Source: Allomeiothermus sp035760705
GTDB taxonomy: Bacteria > Deinococcota > Deinococci > Deinococcales > Thermaceae
Direction: 5' to 3'
Assembly (NCBI GenBank): GCA_035760705.1
Contig: DASTSL010000043.1
Span: 1 to 46,024 of the forward strand
Length of the DNA stretch: 46,024 bases
Shown: positions 1 through 10,632 of the stretch, piece by piece
Position numbering within the stretch: the first letter of the stretch is position 1
Layout: each line of letters opens with the position of its first letter
Made by a program: the position numbers and the translations under genes
Notes under the pieces: model-generated
Databases searched by the model: none
Told to the model about the DNA's origin: nothing
Seen by the model: only the letters and a program-made list of their open reading frames with translations

Positions 1-1130
1 TCGTCGGCCCCGTCGTAGATACGGGCGGCCCGCTCGTGGCGGTAGAAGTAGGCGAGCGGCAGATCGTCGGCCATGCCCAACCCGCCGTGGACCTGGAGGG
101 CCCGGTCCACCACCCGCTGGAGGACGCCCGCCACGAAGAACTTGATCACCGAGATATCCACCCGGGCCGCCTCCGGCCCCGTGCGCTCGATCTTCTCGGC
201 GGCATCCAAGACCATCAGCCGGGCGGCGTGGATCTCGGCCTTGGACTCGGCGATCATGTGCTGGATGGCCTGGCGCGAGCCCAGGGGCTTGCCGGGGGAA
301 AGCTCGCGCCCTGCGGCGTAGCGGCACATCAGCTCGAAGCTGCGCTCGCAGATGCCGACCCAGCGCATACAGTGGTGGATACGGCCCGGCCCCAGCCGTT
401 CCTGGGCGATGGCAAAGCCCCGGCCCCGCTCGCCCAGCAGGTTCTCCTTGGGCACCCGGACGTTCTCAAGCCGCACCTCCGAGTGGCTGGCCCAGTCTTG
501 GCCCTCTTCGCCCATCACCGCAATCTTGCGAACGTGCCGGAAGCCCGGCGTATCGGTGGGGACGATGATCTGGCTGGCCCGGGCGTAGCGGGGAGCCTCG
601 GGGTCGGTGACGCACATCACGATGCTGAAGCTCGAGCCCTCGAAGCCGCTGGTGTACCACTTGTGGCCCTCGATCACCCACTCGTCCCCCTCGAGCACAG
701 CGGTGGTGTCCATCCACACCGGGTTCGACCCAGCGTGTTCGGGCTCGGTCATGGCGAAGGAGCTGCGGACCTCGCCCGCCGCGAGCGGCTTCAGGAAGCG
801 TTCTTTTTGCTCGGGCGTGCCGTGTTTGAGCAACACCTCCATGTTCCCGATGTCGGGGGCCTGGGTGTTGAAGACGTAGTGCCCCAAGGGGCTCCGGCCC
901 AGTTCCTCGGAGAGGCGGGCGAACTCGAGCAGGCCGAGCCCCATCCCGCCCCACTCCCGGGGCAGCGGGGGAAGCCACCAACCCCGGGCCTTCACCCGCT
1001 GGCGCTTCTCCCGAAGCGCGGGTAAAACCGCGCCAAAGCCGTGTTGGAAAAAGGCGGGCTCGAGCGGAATGATCTCCTCCCGCACGAACTCCCGGACCTC
1101 CCGAACTAAGTCAGCGGTGGAGGGGGTCAT
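1..1130 (-). CDS. Acyl-CoA dehydrogenase (C-terminus cut by window edge)
   Basis: Flavin-dependent acyl-CoA dehydrogenase that would introduce the alpha-beta double bond in an acyl-CoA. The minus-strand frame is open from ATG at 1130 to the window edge, about 376 codons, so only the last few residues are missing. Visible family features are the middle-domain block FAMTEPEHAGSNP, the GHKWYTSG segment, the PGRIHHCMRWVG helix, the C-terminal QVHGGLGMADD block, and RIYDGADD at the edge. The Asp in YDG occupies the place of the catalytic base in ACAD10/11-like enzymes, whereas classical short-chain enzymes have Glu in YEG, so I favour the ACAD10/11-like group. A good promoter lies directly upstream (1140-1169). 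It is transcribed away from the GGDEF gene and nothing in the window shows its operon partners. Substrate is unknown. Confidence 0.88.
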   Translation of the reverse strand, partial: MTPSTADLVREVREFVREEIIPLEPAFFQHGFGAVLPALREKRQRVKARGWWLPPLPREWGGMGLGLLEFARLSEELGRSPLGHYVFNTQAPDIGNMEVLLKHGTPEQKERFLKPLAAGEVRSSFAMTEPEHAGSNPVWMDTTAVLEGDEWVIEGHKWYTSGFEGSSFSIVMCVTDPEAPRYARASQIIVPTDTPGFRHVRKIAVMGEEGQDWASHSEVRLENVRVPKENLLGERGRGFAIAQERLGPGRIHHCMRWVGICERSFELMCRYAAGRELSPGKPLGSRQAIQHMIAESKAEIHAARLMVLDAAEKIERTGPEAARVDISVIKFFVAGVLQRVVDRALQVHGGLGMADDLPLAYFYRHERAARIYDGAD

Positions 1131-1139
1131 GGTCCACCC

Positions 1140-1169
1140 ATGCTAAGTTGCGCCACGGCGAAATGACAA
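1140..1169 (-). promoter_or_regulatory. Promoter of the acyl-CoA dehydrogenase gene
   Basis: On the minus strand, TTGTCA (1169-1164), an 18-nt spacer and TAGCAT (1145-1140) are followed 9 nt later by the ATG at 1130. This predicts a transcript with almost no leader. Hexamers match sigma-70 consensus 5/6 and 4/6. Confidence 0.5.
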
Positions 1170-1399
1170 CAATTGGATCTCGAGCAAATCCCCTCCGCGC
1201 CTTGGCGGGTGCGACTCCCAGGTACCCTCCGACTGGCCTATCTCCCATCTTGCTTACAGATCCTGACCCCGCCGCCCGAGCCGGTGAAAATATAACAGGT
1301 CTTTATAAGCCTTTGGGGTATATGTGAGTCAAGCGGTTCGCCCCTCCAAGGGGAATCTCGCGCTTGGCAGCAACCAGCCGAGACAAAGGGCTTAAACGC

Positions 1400-3055
1400 A
1401 TGACCGAGGCCTTGACGGCTCACACCGGTAACCCCTCCGAACACGGGCGTTTACAGCACCTCTTCGCCCAGGCCACGGAGTTGTACCAGAAGGATTCCCA
1501 ACGCTGTCTCGAGGTCGCCCGGGAGGCGGCTGAGCTGGCCCGGCAGTTGGGGGACTCGGCCACTTTGGGGAGCTGCCTCATCTATTTGGGTTTCAGCCAG
1601 CGCGAGTTGGGTCAGCTCAGCCCGGCGCTCTCCCACTACCAGGAGGCACGGCAGGTCTTTAGCGACCTGGGGGACCAAGCCGGCGCGGCCAAGGCCCTGA
1701 ACGGGCTGGGGGCAGTGTACGGCACCGCCCACGATGACTCCTCGGCGCTCGAGTGTTTCGAGGCCGCCCTGCCCCTGTGGCGCGAGCTGGGCAATGTGCG
1801 CGGGGAGTCCTCCAGCCTCAACAACCTGGCCAACGTCTACGCCAACCTGGGGCAAAACGAAGCCGCGCTCGAGACCTACCAGCAGAGCCTGGCCCTCTAC
1901 CGCCAGGTCGGCCACCAGGCCGGCGAGGCCGTGGCGCTATGCAACATCAGCGACCTGTACTGCCGGGTGGGGTGGCAGGAGCGCGAGCAAAACCCCCAAG
2001 CCGCCGCCGAAGCCTTCGGGCATTCGGCCCGCTATGCCGCCCAGAGCATCGAGACCGCACGGGCGGCAGGCGACCCCCACCACGAGGCCCTGGCCCTGCG
2101 CCACCAGGCTTCGGCCTCGCTCGGGCTGGGGTATCACGAGCAGGCCCTGGCGAAAAGCTGGGTCGCGCTCGAGCAGTTTCAGACCCTGGGCTTGCTGGAC
2201 CGCATCACCATGTGCCTCTTCGACCTGGGAAGCATCTATTACCACCTGGGCCAGTATCCCAAGGCCATCACCTACCTCGAGCGCTCCCGGGCCCTGGCCG
2301 AGGAGAAAGGCTTCAAGTTTCATCTCTCCCAAGCCTACGAACGGCTCTCGCAGGTCTACGAGGCGCGGAGCGACTACGCCCAAGCCCTGGCCTGTCACCG
2401 CAAGTTCCACGCCCTGACCCTAGCCCTGCGCGACGAATCCGCCGAACGCCGAGCCCAGGTGCTGGCGGCCAAGCTCGAGGTGGAGAAAACCCGCCACGAG
2501 GCCGACCTGCACCGGCTGCGCTCGCTCGAGCTGGAGTCCCTCAACGAGCGCTTGCAGAGCCAGGCTCAGGAGGATCCCCTGAGCGGGCTGCCCAACCGCC
2601 GCCTGCTGGCGAGCCACCTCACCGAGGCTTTGCTCGAGGCCCAGGGCCAGGGCTCGAGCCTCAGCGTGGCGATGGCCGACGTGGACCACTTCAAGCGGAT
2701 CAACGACCGCTTCTCGCACCTCCTGGGCGATCAGGTGCTCAAAGCGGTGGCCGAGATCTTGCGCTCCCATTGCCGCTCGCACGACCTGGCAGCCCGCTAC
2801 GGCGGCGAGGAGTTCACGCTGGTCCTGAACGGGGCCACCCGTTCCCAGGCTTTCGAGGTGTGCGAGCGCCTGCGGCTGGCGGTGCAGAACCACGACTGGA
2901 CCGGTATCCACCCCGACCTCAAGGTCACCATGAGCTTCGGGCTGGCCGATAACTCCCAGGCCGACTCCCCCGAAGAAATCCTGGCCATGGCCGACCAGCA
3001 CCTTTACCAAGCCAAGAAGGCCGGGCGAAACTGGGTCTGGCCGAGCCCGGCTTGA
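1400..3055 (+). CDS. TPR-repeat diguanylate cyclase (GGDEF)
   Basis: Cytoplasmic enzyme predicted to make cyclic di-GMP from two GTP. Residues about 20-330 are tetratricopeptide-like helical repeats (for example LGSCLIYLGFSQRELGQ and NNLANVYANLGQ), presumably a protein-interaction sensor. A coiled-coil linker (about 340-385) leads into the GGDEF domain. The active-site loop is RYGGEEF (GGEEF at about 468-472). The inhibitory I-site RSHD lies exactly five residues before it, so the enzyme should be active and subject to product inhibition. No membrane segment and no EAL domain. I take ATG at 1400 (551 aa) with AAAGGG upstream; a TTG at 1364 preceded by AAGGGGA would add 12 residues. It converges on the mgtA-like gene, with 11 nt between the stops. 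Confidence 0.88.
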   Translation: MTEALTAHTGNPSEHGRLQHLFAQATELYQKDSQRCLEVAREAAELARQLGDSATLGSCLIYLGFSQRELGQLSPALSHYQEARQVFSDLGDQAGAAKALNGLGAVYGTAHDDSSALECFEAALPLWRELGNVRGESSSLNNLANVYANLGQNEAALETYQQSLALYRQVGHQAGEAVALCNISDLYCRVGWQEREQNPQAAAEAFGHSARYAAQSIETARAAGDPHHEALALRHQASASLGLGYHEQALAKSWVALEQFQTLGLLDRITMCLFDLGSIYYHLGQYPKAITYLERSRALAEEKGFKFHLSQAYERLSQVYEARSDYAQALACHRKFHALTLALRDESAERRAQVLAAKLEVEKTRHEADLHRLRSLELESLNERLQSQAQEDPLSGLPNRRLLASHLTEALLEAQGQGSSLSVAMADVDHFKRINDRFSHLLGDQVLKAVAEILRSHCRSHDLAARYGGEEFTLVLNGATRSQAFEVCERLRLAVQNHDWTGIHPDLKVTMSFGLADNSQADSPEEILAMADQHLYQAKKAGRNWVWPSPA

Positions 3056-3066
3056 CCAGAGGCCGC

Positions 3067-5577
3067 TCATTTCAACGCTCTTGTTTCTACCCGGCGCAAA
3101 ACCAAGCCCTTGAGCAACTGAACCAACATCAAGTAAGTCAGTGTAGCCGCGATCAAGAAGATGTAATACCCCCATGGTAGCAGGACGAAGCCGAGCGGTC
3201 CGGCAAGCGGGGTGAAGGGCAGGATCAGCCCAACCAGCACCACCGCCAGCACGGTCAGGGTGAGGGGCAGGCTGGGACGGCTTTTGAGGGGGTTTCCCAT
3301 CGTGCGGATCACGAAGATGACCAGGGTCTGGGTGGCTAAAGACTCCACGAACCAGCCGGTGTGGAACTCGGCCTCGTCCGCCCTGAAAACCCGTAGCAGC
3401 ACGAAGAAGGTCAGGAAGTCGTAGAGCGAGCTGACCGGGCCGATGTAGAGCATGAAGTTGCGGATCTGGCCGATGTCCCAGCGGCGTGGCTTACGCAGGT
3501 AACCGGGGTCTACGTTGTCGGTGGGGATGGTCACTTGTGAGAGATCATAGAGAAAGTTGTTGAGCAGGATCTGGGTCGGGAGCATCGGCAAGAAGGGTAA
3601 GAAGACCGTGGCCCCGGCCATGCTGAACATGTTGCCGAAGTTGGAGCTAGTACCCATCAGGAGGTACTTCATCACGTTGGCGAAGGCTTTGCGGCCCTCG
3701 AGCATTCCCTCCAGCAACACCTTCAGGCTGTGCTCGAGCAGGATGAACTGGGCCGCGTCCTTGGCCACGTCCACCGCCCCCGCCACCGAGATGCCCACGT
3801 CGGCGGTGTGCAGGCTGGGCGCGTCGTTGATCCCGTCGCCCATGTACCCGACCACGTGCCCTCGGGCTTTGAGCACGGTGATGATGCGGTTCTTCTGGGC
3901 TGGGCTGACCCGGGCGAAGATACGGGTGCGCTCGGCGACCTGGGCCAAGGCCGGGTCGGACATGGCCTCGAGCTGGTCTCCCAGCACGATCTCACCGGGC
4001 TCGAGGCCCACCTGGGTCATGACGTGGCGGGCCACCAGTTCGCTATCCCCGGTGAGGATTTTGACCTCCACCCCGTTGTGCTTCAGGGCCTCCAATACCT
4101 CTCCCACATCCGGCAGCGGGGGGTCGAGGAAGGTCAGGAAGCCCGCCAGGGTCAGGTCGTGTTCGTCTTGGGCATGGTAGGTGGCGTGGGCTTCAGCGGG
4201 GCCCAGCGTACGGTAGGCCACCGCGATCACCCGGCTTCCCTCGGCACTCAGCCGCCGATAGGTGGCCTGGGCCTGGGCCAGGGCAGCAGCATCCAGCGGT
4301 AGCACCTGGTCGTTCCTCTCGTAGCCGGTGCAGACCTCGAGCACCCCCTCCGGTGCGCCCTTGGTGACCATCAGGTGCTCGTCACCCTTCTCCACGACCA
4401 CCGAGAGCCGCCGCCGCTCGAAGTCGAAGGGGATCTCATCGAGCTTTCGGTAGGCGGAGGTGTCGGGCGAGGTATGGGCCAGAATGGCCGCGTCCAGGGG
4501 ATTCTTGACCCCGCTCTCAAAGAAGGCGTTGAGGTAGCCGAGCAAAAAGACCCGCTCGGAGGGCTGGCCCAAGACATCAAGATGTTGATCGAAGCGCATC
4601 TCGCCCGTAGTCAGGGTTCCGGTCTTGTCGGAACAGAGGATATCAATGCTGCCGAAGTTCTGGATGGCTGCCAGATTCTTGACGATCACCTTGCGCTTCG
4701 CCATCCGCACTGCCCCTTGCGAGAGGGTCACGGTGGTGATGGCGGGCAAGAACTCCGGGGTGAGGCCCACCGCCAAGGAGATGGCGAAGAGGAGGGACTC
4801 GAGTGGGTCGCGTTTGAGCACGGCATTGACCAGGAAGACGAACAGCACCAGGAAAAACACCGTCCGCAGAATCAAGAACCCGAAAGCCTGGGTTCCCCGC
4901 TCGAACTCGCTCGGTGGGGGCCGCTGGGCCAGGCTTTCGGCGATGTTTCCGAAGGCCGTGCGCGAGCCGGTCGCGACCACCAAGGCAATTCCGGTGCCGC
5001 TCACCACCGAGGAGCCCAGAAAGACCCCGTTCTTGGCGTCGGGGCTCTTGGGCGGGGCGGAATCAGTACCCGCCTCCTTCTCAGCGGGCAGCGACTCGCC
5101 GGTGAGGGCGGCCTGCTGCACGTGCAGGTCCTTGGCCTCGAGCAGCACAGCGTCTGCCGGAACCAAATCCCCCGCCGAGAGCCGGATCAGGTCCCCGGGA
5201 ACCACCTCCCGGCGAGGAAGTTCTTGCCACCGCCCGTCCCGCAGCACCGTGGCCGTGGGCGCGACCTGGCTGCGCAACGCCTCCACCGCCCGCTGCGAGC
5301 GATAGGTCTGGGCGAACTCGAGCGCGACGCTAAAAAGGATGATCGTGCCGATGATGAGGGCGTTGACCCAATCCCCGGTGAAAGCCGAGATCACGCTGGC
5401 GATGAGCAGGATCGCCACCAGCGGACTGATGAAACGCGCGAGGATCTGAACCAAGATGGTCTGGCGGTGAGTGGGGATGAGTTCGTTGGGGCCGAACCGG
5501 GCCAGGCGCTCCCGGGCCTCCGGGGTGCTGAGGCCGTTTTGCGAAATCGGGGCAGGAGCTTGGGGTATCAGGGTCAT
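3067..5577 (-). CDS. mgtA: MgtA/MgtB-type P-type ATPase (Mg2+ import)
   Basis: P-type ATPase of the IIIB group, which uses ATP to bring Mg2+ into the cell. The 836-aa product has an N-terminal cation ATPase domain, TGES (about 159-162, actuator), the GLTPEFLP membrane motif typical of Mg2+ ATPases (about 271), the phosphorylated Asp in SDKTGTLT (about D317), and the hinge GDGINDAPSL. C-terminal membrane helices run to the end. A longer frame to 5670 exists, but it would run through the divergent tsaB promoter region and its 31 extra residues do not look like the family, so ATG at 5577 is chosen. A TATGCT at 5598-5593 is a possible -10. A corA-like gene lies less than 1 kb away, so two Mg2+ transport genes flank tsaB. 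The exact ion is inferred from family motifs. Confidence 0.9.
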   Translation of the reverse strand: MTLIPQAPAPISQNGLSTPEARERLARFGPNELIPTHRQTILVQILARFISPLVAILLIASVISAFTGDWVNALIIGTIILFSVALEFAQTYRSQRAVEALRSQVAPTATVLRDGRWQELPRREVVPGDLIRLSAGDLVPADAVLLEAKDLHVQQAALTGESLPAEKEAGTDSAPPKSPDAKNGVFLGSSVVSGTGIALVVATGSRTAFGNIAESLAQRPPPSEFERGTQAFGFLILRTVFFLVLFVFLVNAVLKRDPLESLLFAISLAVGLTPEFLPAITTVTLSQGAVRMAKRKVIVKNLAAIQNFGSIDILCSDKTGTLTTGEMRFDQHLDVLGQPSERVFLLGYLNAFFESGVKNPLDAAILAHTSPDTSAYRKLDEIPFDFERRRLSVVVEKGDEHLMVTKGAPEGVLEVCTGYERNDQVLPLDAAALAQAQATYRRLSAEGSRVIAVAYRTLGPAEAHATYHAQDEHDLTLAGFLTFLDPPLPDVGEVLEALKHNGVEVKILTGDSELVARHVMTQVGLEPGEIVLGDQLEAMSDPALAQVAERTRIFARVSPAQKNRIITVLKARGHVVGYMGDGINDAPSLHTADVGISVAGAVDVAKDAAQFILLEHSLKVLLEGMLEGRKAFANVMKYLLMGTSSNFGNMFSMAGATVFLPFLPMLPTQILLNNFLYDLSQVTIPTDNVDPGYLRKPRRWDIGQIRNFMLYIGPVSSLYDFLTFFVLLRVFRADEAEFHTGWFVESLATQTLVIFVIRTMGNPLKSRPSLPLTLTVLAVVLVGLILPFTPLAGPLGFVLLPWGYYIFLIAATLTYLMLVQLLKGLVLRRVETRALK

Positions 5578-5680
5578 GGACGGGGCTCGAGTCCAGCATA
5601 GTCCGCTGTGCGAGGAAACTTCGCCCAGTCTCCAGGATGGGGTGAGCGGTACATGAAACGATCCGCCCAACCGCTCGAGC

Positions 5681-5686
5681 TATACT
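5681..5686 (+). promoter_or_regulatory. -10 element of tsaB, leaderless start
   Basis: TATACT sits 7 nt before the GTG at 5694, with no room for a Shine-Dalgarno site. This is the layout of leaderless transcripts that are common in Deinococcus-Thermus. No convincing -35 was seen. Confidence 0.55.
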
Positions 5687-5693
5687 CGTTCAC

Positions 5694-6221
5694 GTGCGAG
5701 TGTTGGCCCTCGATACCGCCACTCCTTTTCTGGTGCTGGGGCTGCCCGAAGCCGAGCGGGCCGTGCGCCTTGAGCGCCGCCACGCCGAGGCCCTGTGGCC
5801 CGAACTCGAGGCCTTCCTGGCCGACTGCCACGTCTCTTTGAGGGAGATCGAGGGGATCGCGGTGGGCCGCGGGCCGGGCTCCTATACCGGTCTGCGCATC
5901 GGGATTTCGGCGGGGCTGGGGCTGGCGCGGGGGCTGGGCATCCCGCTGGTCGGGGTGGATACCCTGGCGGGGGTAGCGATGCGCTACAGGGGCCCAGTCA
6001 CCGTGGCCCACACCACCCGTAATCGCCTGGTCTATGCCGCTACTTATGACGCCGGGGAAGAGTTGCGAGAACTCGAGGCCCCGAGAAGAATCGCGCTCGA
6101 TCAACTCAAGCCCGAGGGGATGTTCTCCCTGGACCAACCCCCTTCCGGGCAGGCTTTGGCCCGGCTAGGGGCCGAAGCGCTAGGAGCGGGTAAGCGCGGG
6201 ATCGTGGCGTTATATCTGTAA
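5694..6221 (+). CDS. tsaB: tRNA t6A biosynthesis protein TsaB
   Basis: TsaB is the non-catalytic ASKHA-fold partner of TsaD and TsaE in making the N6-threonylcarbamoyl group on A37 of ANN-decoding tRNAs. The 175-aa product begins VLALDTATPFLVLGL, the usual TsaB phosphate-1-like strand. It has the hallmark GRGPGSYTGLRIG near residues 56-68, then the GLARGLGIPLVGVDTL segment. It is shorter than E. coli TsaB (231 aa), mainly in the C-terminal half, as in many thermophile forms. Start GTG at 5694 is supported by TATACT 7 nt upstream. It is divergent from the mgtA-like gene. tsaD and tsaE are not in the window. Confidence 0.9.
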   Translation: MRVLALDTATPFLVLGLPEAERAVRLERRHAEALWPELEAFLADCHVSLREIEGIAVGRGPGSYTGLRIGISAGLGLARGLGIPLVGVDTLAGVAMRYRGPVTVAHTTRNRLVYAATYDAGEELRELEAPRRIALDQLKPEGMFSLDQPPSGQALARLGAEALGAGKRGIVALYL

Positions 6222-6294
6222 AACAACCAGGACAAATGGTTCATTCCCGCTCCATCGTCAAGGGCTAGACTCTAGGCGTGCAGAGGAGGTGGGT

Positions 6295-6363
6295 ATGCGA
6301 AGTTCGACACTCCCTACCGACGAACCCCGGCATCCAAACCCTGTGCCCACCCCAAAAACCTGA
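6295..6363 (+). CDS. Proline-rich 22-residue leader peptide upstream of corA
   Basis: A short ORF starts at ATG 6295 behind a near-perfect Shine-Dalgarno AGGAGGT (6284-6290, 4-nt spacing), the strongest ribosome site in this part of the window. The 22 residues contain six prolines at positions 7, 11, 14, 16, 18 and 20. It ends at TGA 6361-6363, 33 nt before the corA start and in the same frame as corA. A hairpin (6346-6378) spans its last codons and stop. In Salmonella, Mg2+ transporter genes (mgtA, mgtCBA, corA) are controlled through leader ORFs, several of them proline-rich, so a regulatory role is a reasonable inference. Expression is not shown. TAGACT at 6267-6272 is a possible -10. Confidence 0.45.
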   Translation: MRSSTLPTDEPRHPNPVPTPKT

Positions 6364-6378
6364 CCTCGCGGGGGTGGG
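6346..6378 (+). promoter_or_regulatory. Hairpin across the leader-ORF stop before corA
   Basis: CCCACCCC (6346-6353) and GGGGTGGG (6371-6378) are a perfect 8-bp inverted repeat with a 17-nt loop that contains the leader stop codon. A second small stem, GGCG/CGCC around 6386-6396, abuts the corA GTG. There is no T-run, so translational coupling or Rho-type control is more likely than intrinsic termination. The G-rich right arm is the only purine-rich stretch near the corA start. Confidence 0.4.
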
Positions 6379-6396
6379 AGCCTTCGGCGGTGCGCC

Positions 6397-7330
6397 GTGC
6401 TCGAGTTTTTCAAAAGCCTAGAGGGGAAGATCCACCCCCTGGCCCACTTTGAACCGGGTTGCTGGATCAACCTGACCGCCCCCACCCCGCAGGAGATCGA
6501 AGAGGTCCGGCAGACCCTGGGGCTGCCCCCTGGACTTCCTGCACTACCCCCTAGACCCCGACGAGCGCCCCCGGGTCGAGCGGGAGAACGGCTTTCTGCT
6601 CATCATCTTCAAGACCTCGGTGCCAATGGGCGATAAAGCCGACTTCCCTTTCGATACGGTCCCGGTGGGCCTGATCCACGCCAAAGACGCCCTGGTGACG
6701 GTGTGCTCGAGCCCCAACACGGTGCTCGCCGACATCAAGCAGGGGGCCTTACGCTACGTCTCCACGGCCAAGAAAAACCGCCTGACCCTGCAAATCTTCT
6801 CGCTCTCGGCCCAGCACTTTCTGGCCCACCTGCGCCATATCGAAAAACTGGCCGAACTCGCTGAGGATCGTTTGCAGTCCTCGACCCGCAACCAGGAGCT
6901 TCTAGAACTGCTGAAGCTGCAAAAGAGCCTGGTCTATTTCATGACCGCCCTGCGCTCCAACGAGGCCATGATGGAGCGCATCCGCCGCGAGCACCTCTTC
7001 GAGATGTTCCCCGACGACACCGACCTCTTGAACAACGTGCTCACCGAGAACCTCCAAGCCATCCAGATGACCGAGATCAACACCAACATCCTCTCCACCA
7101 TGATGGGCGCCTTCGCCTCGGTGATCTCTAACAACCTCAACGCGGTGATGAAATTCCTGGCGGTAGCGACGGTGGTGGTGGCGATCCCTACCCTCATCAC
7201 CGGCATCTTCGGCATGAACGTCAAACTGCCGCTCGAGGACACCCCCGAAGCCCTCCCAATCATCCTCTTCTCGGCCCTCGGCGCCGTCGGGGTGGTGCTC
7301 TATATCCTTTGGCGGCGGGGTTGGCTATAG
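6397..7330 (+). pseudogene. corA: CorA-family Mg2+/Co2+ channel with a +1 frameshift
   Basis: Encodes a CorA-type divalent cation channel, but the reading frame is broken. Frame one gives the N-terminus (FFKSLEGKIHP, PGCWINLTAPTPQEIEE, TLGLP). After the C5 run at 6526-6530 the homology continues in the next frame (LDFLHYPLDPDERPRVEREN, then LLIIFKT). Removing one C restores LGLPLDFLHYPLDPDE and a single protein of about 310 aa. The rest is intact: long stalk helices, two C-terminal membrane helices and the diagnostic GMN motif in TGIFGMNVKLP, followed by a positively charged tail. Because the lesion is one base in a homopolymer, sequencing error, slippage-type expression and a true pseudogene are all possible. 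Start is GTG at 6397. Upstream sits a proline-rich leader ORF. Confidence 0.8.
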
Positions 7331-7489
7331 ATCAGCCCTGCCCAACCAGCTTCTCGGTGCGCATCCCAACGCCAAAGTCCAAGGGTTGAAGGGCCGTGAA
7401 CTGGAGCGCTTCGCACCTAGTACCCAGCAAGCCAGCTTATCTCCCTGACACCCTGAAGCAGACCGCGGAACGGATCAGCAAACCTCTGG

Positions 7490-7495
7490 TACACT
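7490..7495 (+). promoter_or_regulatory. -10 element of rsmC, leaderless start
   Basis: TACACT lies 8 nt before the GTG at 7504 and there is no Shine-Dalgarno, so a leaderless or nearly leaderless transcript is predicted. Confidence 0.45.
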
Positions 7496-7503
7496 GATCC
7501 CTC

Positions 7504-8628
7504 GTGACCCTAGCCGACTATCACCACCTGTTCCCGCTGCAACACGGGAGTAGGCAGGTCTTTGTCAAGGCCGGGGCCCGTGGCTACCCCGACCCCCGCT
7601 ACGAGTTGCTGGCCCGCATCCTCGAGCCTTTCGGCGAGCGGGCGGTGGACCTGAACCCCGGCGTGGGGCTGGTCAGCGCGGAGCTGCTCGAGCAGATCCC
7701 GGTGGACCTGGTGGAGACCTCCAGGGCCTGCCTGCGTTGCCTGGAGCAAAGTTTTGCCACCCATCCCCAGGCCCGGGTGCTGCGTGGCCTCCCCTGGGAG
7801 GCCGAAGCCGAGGCCTATGACCAGGCCGTGCTGGTGCTCCCCGCCGAGCGCGGGAGCCGCTACGTGGAGTTGGCGCTTTGGGGAGCCGCGCACAGCCTAC
7901 GCCGGGGGGGCCGGCTGTGGATCGCGGGCGACATCAGGAAAGGCTTCGAGACCTACTTCAAACAGGCCCAAGCGTGGCTGGGCTACGGGTTGGTCAGCCA
8001 CCGCGAGGGCAGCTTGCGGGTGGCGGTGCTGGAGAAGGAAAACCCCACCCCCCCCGGCGAGGCTGGGTGGGAATCGTTCGAAGCCGAGGTCTGGGGTCGT
8101 CTGCTCAGCTTCCACCACCTGCCGGGGGTCTTTTCCACCGGGCATCTGGACCCGGCCAGCAGGCTCCTGCTGCACACTTTCCACCCCAGCCTGACGGAGG
8201 ATGTGAAGGGCCGCACAGTACTCGACCTGGGCGGAGGTTATGGTGGACTTTCGCTGCCTTTCGCAGCGGCGGGGGCATCGGTCACCGTGGTCGAGGACGA
8301 TTGGGTGAGCGTGCTGAGCGCCCAGGCCAGCTTCCGCGCGAACGGGCTCGAGGGTCGGGTGTTTCACTCGGACGTGGAGGAAGCGTTGCCACCGGCGGAT
8401 CGTTTCGATATAATCATCTCAAATCCTCCCTTCCATCTGGGGGGTGAGGTCATCCTCGATGTGGCCCAAGCCTTCGTGCAAGCCGCAAGGTCCCGCCTGT
8501 GCTCTGGCGGGAGGTTCTACTTGGTAGCCAATTCTTTCCTCAAGTATGAACCCCTCCTGGAAGCCGCCTTCGGCAACCTGAGTACCCTGAGGCGGGAGGG
8601 GTATAAGGTGCTGCGGAGCGAGGCCTGA
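7504..8628 (+). CDS. rsmC: 16S rRNA guanine-N2 methyltransferase RsmC-like
   Basis: SAM-dependent methyltransferase with two Rossmann-like halves, the layout of RsmC/RlmG enzymes that methylate N2 of a guanine in rRNA (G1207 of 16S RNA for RsmC). The N-terminal half (about 1-170) is a degenerate copy. The C-terminal half carries the SAM-binding motif VLDLGGGYGGLSLPFA (about 239-254) and the catalytic NPPF in DIIISNPPFHLGG (about 302-314), typical of N2-G methyltransferases. Length (374 aa) matches the Thermus protein. Start GTG 7504 is fixed by a TACACT 8 nt upstream. RsmC and RlmG are hard to tell apart from sequence alone. A hairpin at 8639-8655 follows, before sigA. Confidence 0.8.
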   Translation: MTLADYHHLFPLQHGSRQVFVKAGARGYPDPRYELLARILEPFGERAVDLNPGVGLVSAELLEQIPVDLVETSRACLRCLEQSFATHPQARVLRGLPWEAEAEAYDQAVLVLPAERGSRYVELALWGAAHSLRRGGRLWIAGDIRKGFETYFKQAQAWLGYGLVSHREGSLRVAVLEKENPTPPGEAGWESFEAEVWGRLLSFHHLPGVFSTGHLDPASRLLLHTFHPSLTEDVKGRTVLDLGGGYGGLSLPFAAAGASVTVVEDDWVSVLSAQASFRANGLEGRVFHSDVEEALPPADRFDIIISNPPFHLGGEVILDVAQAFVQAARSRLCSGGRFYLVANSFLKYEPLLEAAFGNLSTLRREGYKVLRSEA

Positions 8629-8638
8629 GGATCGAAGC

Positions 8639-8655
8639 CGGGTGTACTCCACCCG
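8639..8655 (+). terminator. Hairpin between rsmC and sigA
   Basis: CGGGTG and CACCCG form a 6-bp stem with a 5-nt loop, 10 nt after the rsmC stop. It is followed by ATTTAG rather than a U-run, so it is a weak terminator or an attenuator in the sigA leader. Confidence 0.35.
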
Positions 8656-8704
8656 ATTTAGCGGTATGCCAGTTACGAGCTTCTGCTTGGAGGTGAGGTA
8701 ACGA

Positions 8705-10618
<1,914 letters not shown>

Positions 10619-10632
10619 TCTTCCCATCTTCG

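Noticed and set aside
36..1025. Long plus-strand frame of about 330 codons opposite the acyl-CoA dehydrogenase
   Set aside because: It is antisense to a clear family member, has no ribosome site, and its composition (many His, Gly, Leu) is typical of shadow frames in high-GC DNA. The same holds for the long frames antisense to mgtA, sigA, hpaB, livMG, paaK and the SARP gene.
1131..1399. c-di-GMP riboswitch upstream of the GGDEF gene
   Set aside because: I looked for a GEMM-like conserved core and paired stems and saw none. Only AT-rich words such as TATAAC and TATAT are present, possibly a promoter.
5578..5670. N-terminal extension of the mgtA-like protein up to 5670
   Set aside because: The added residues do not resemble the family and the stretch contains the control region shared with tsaB.
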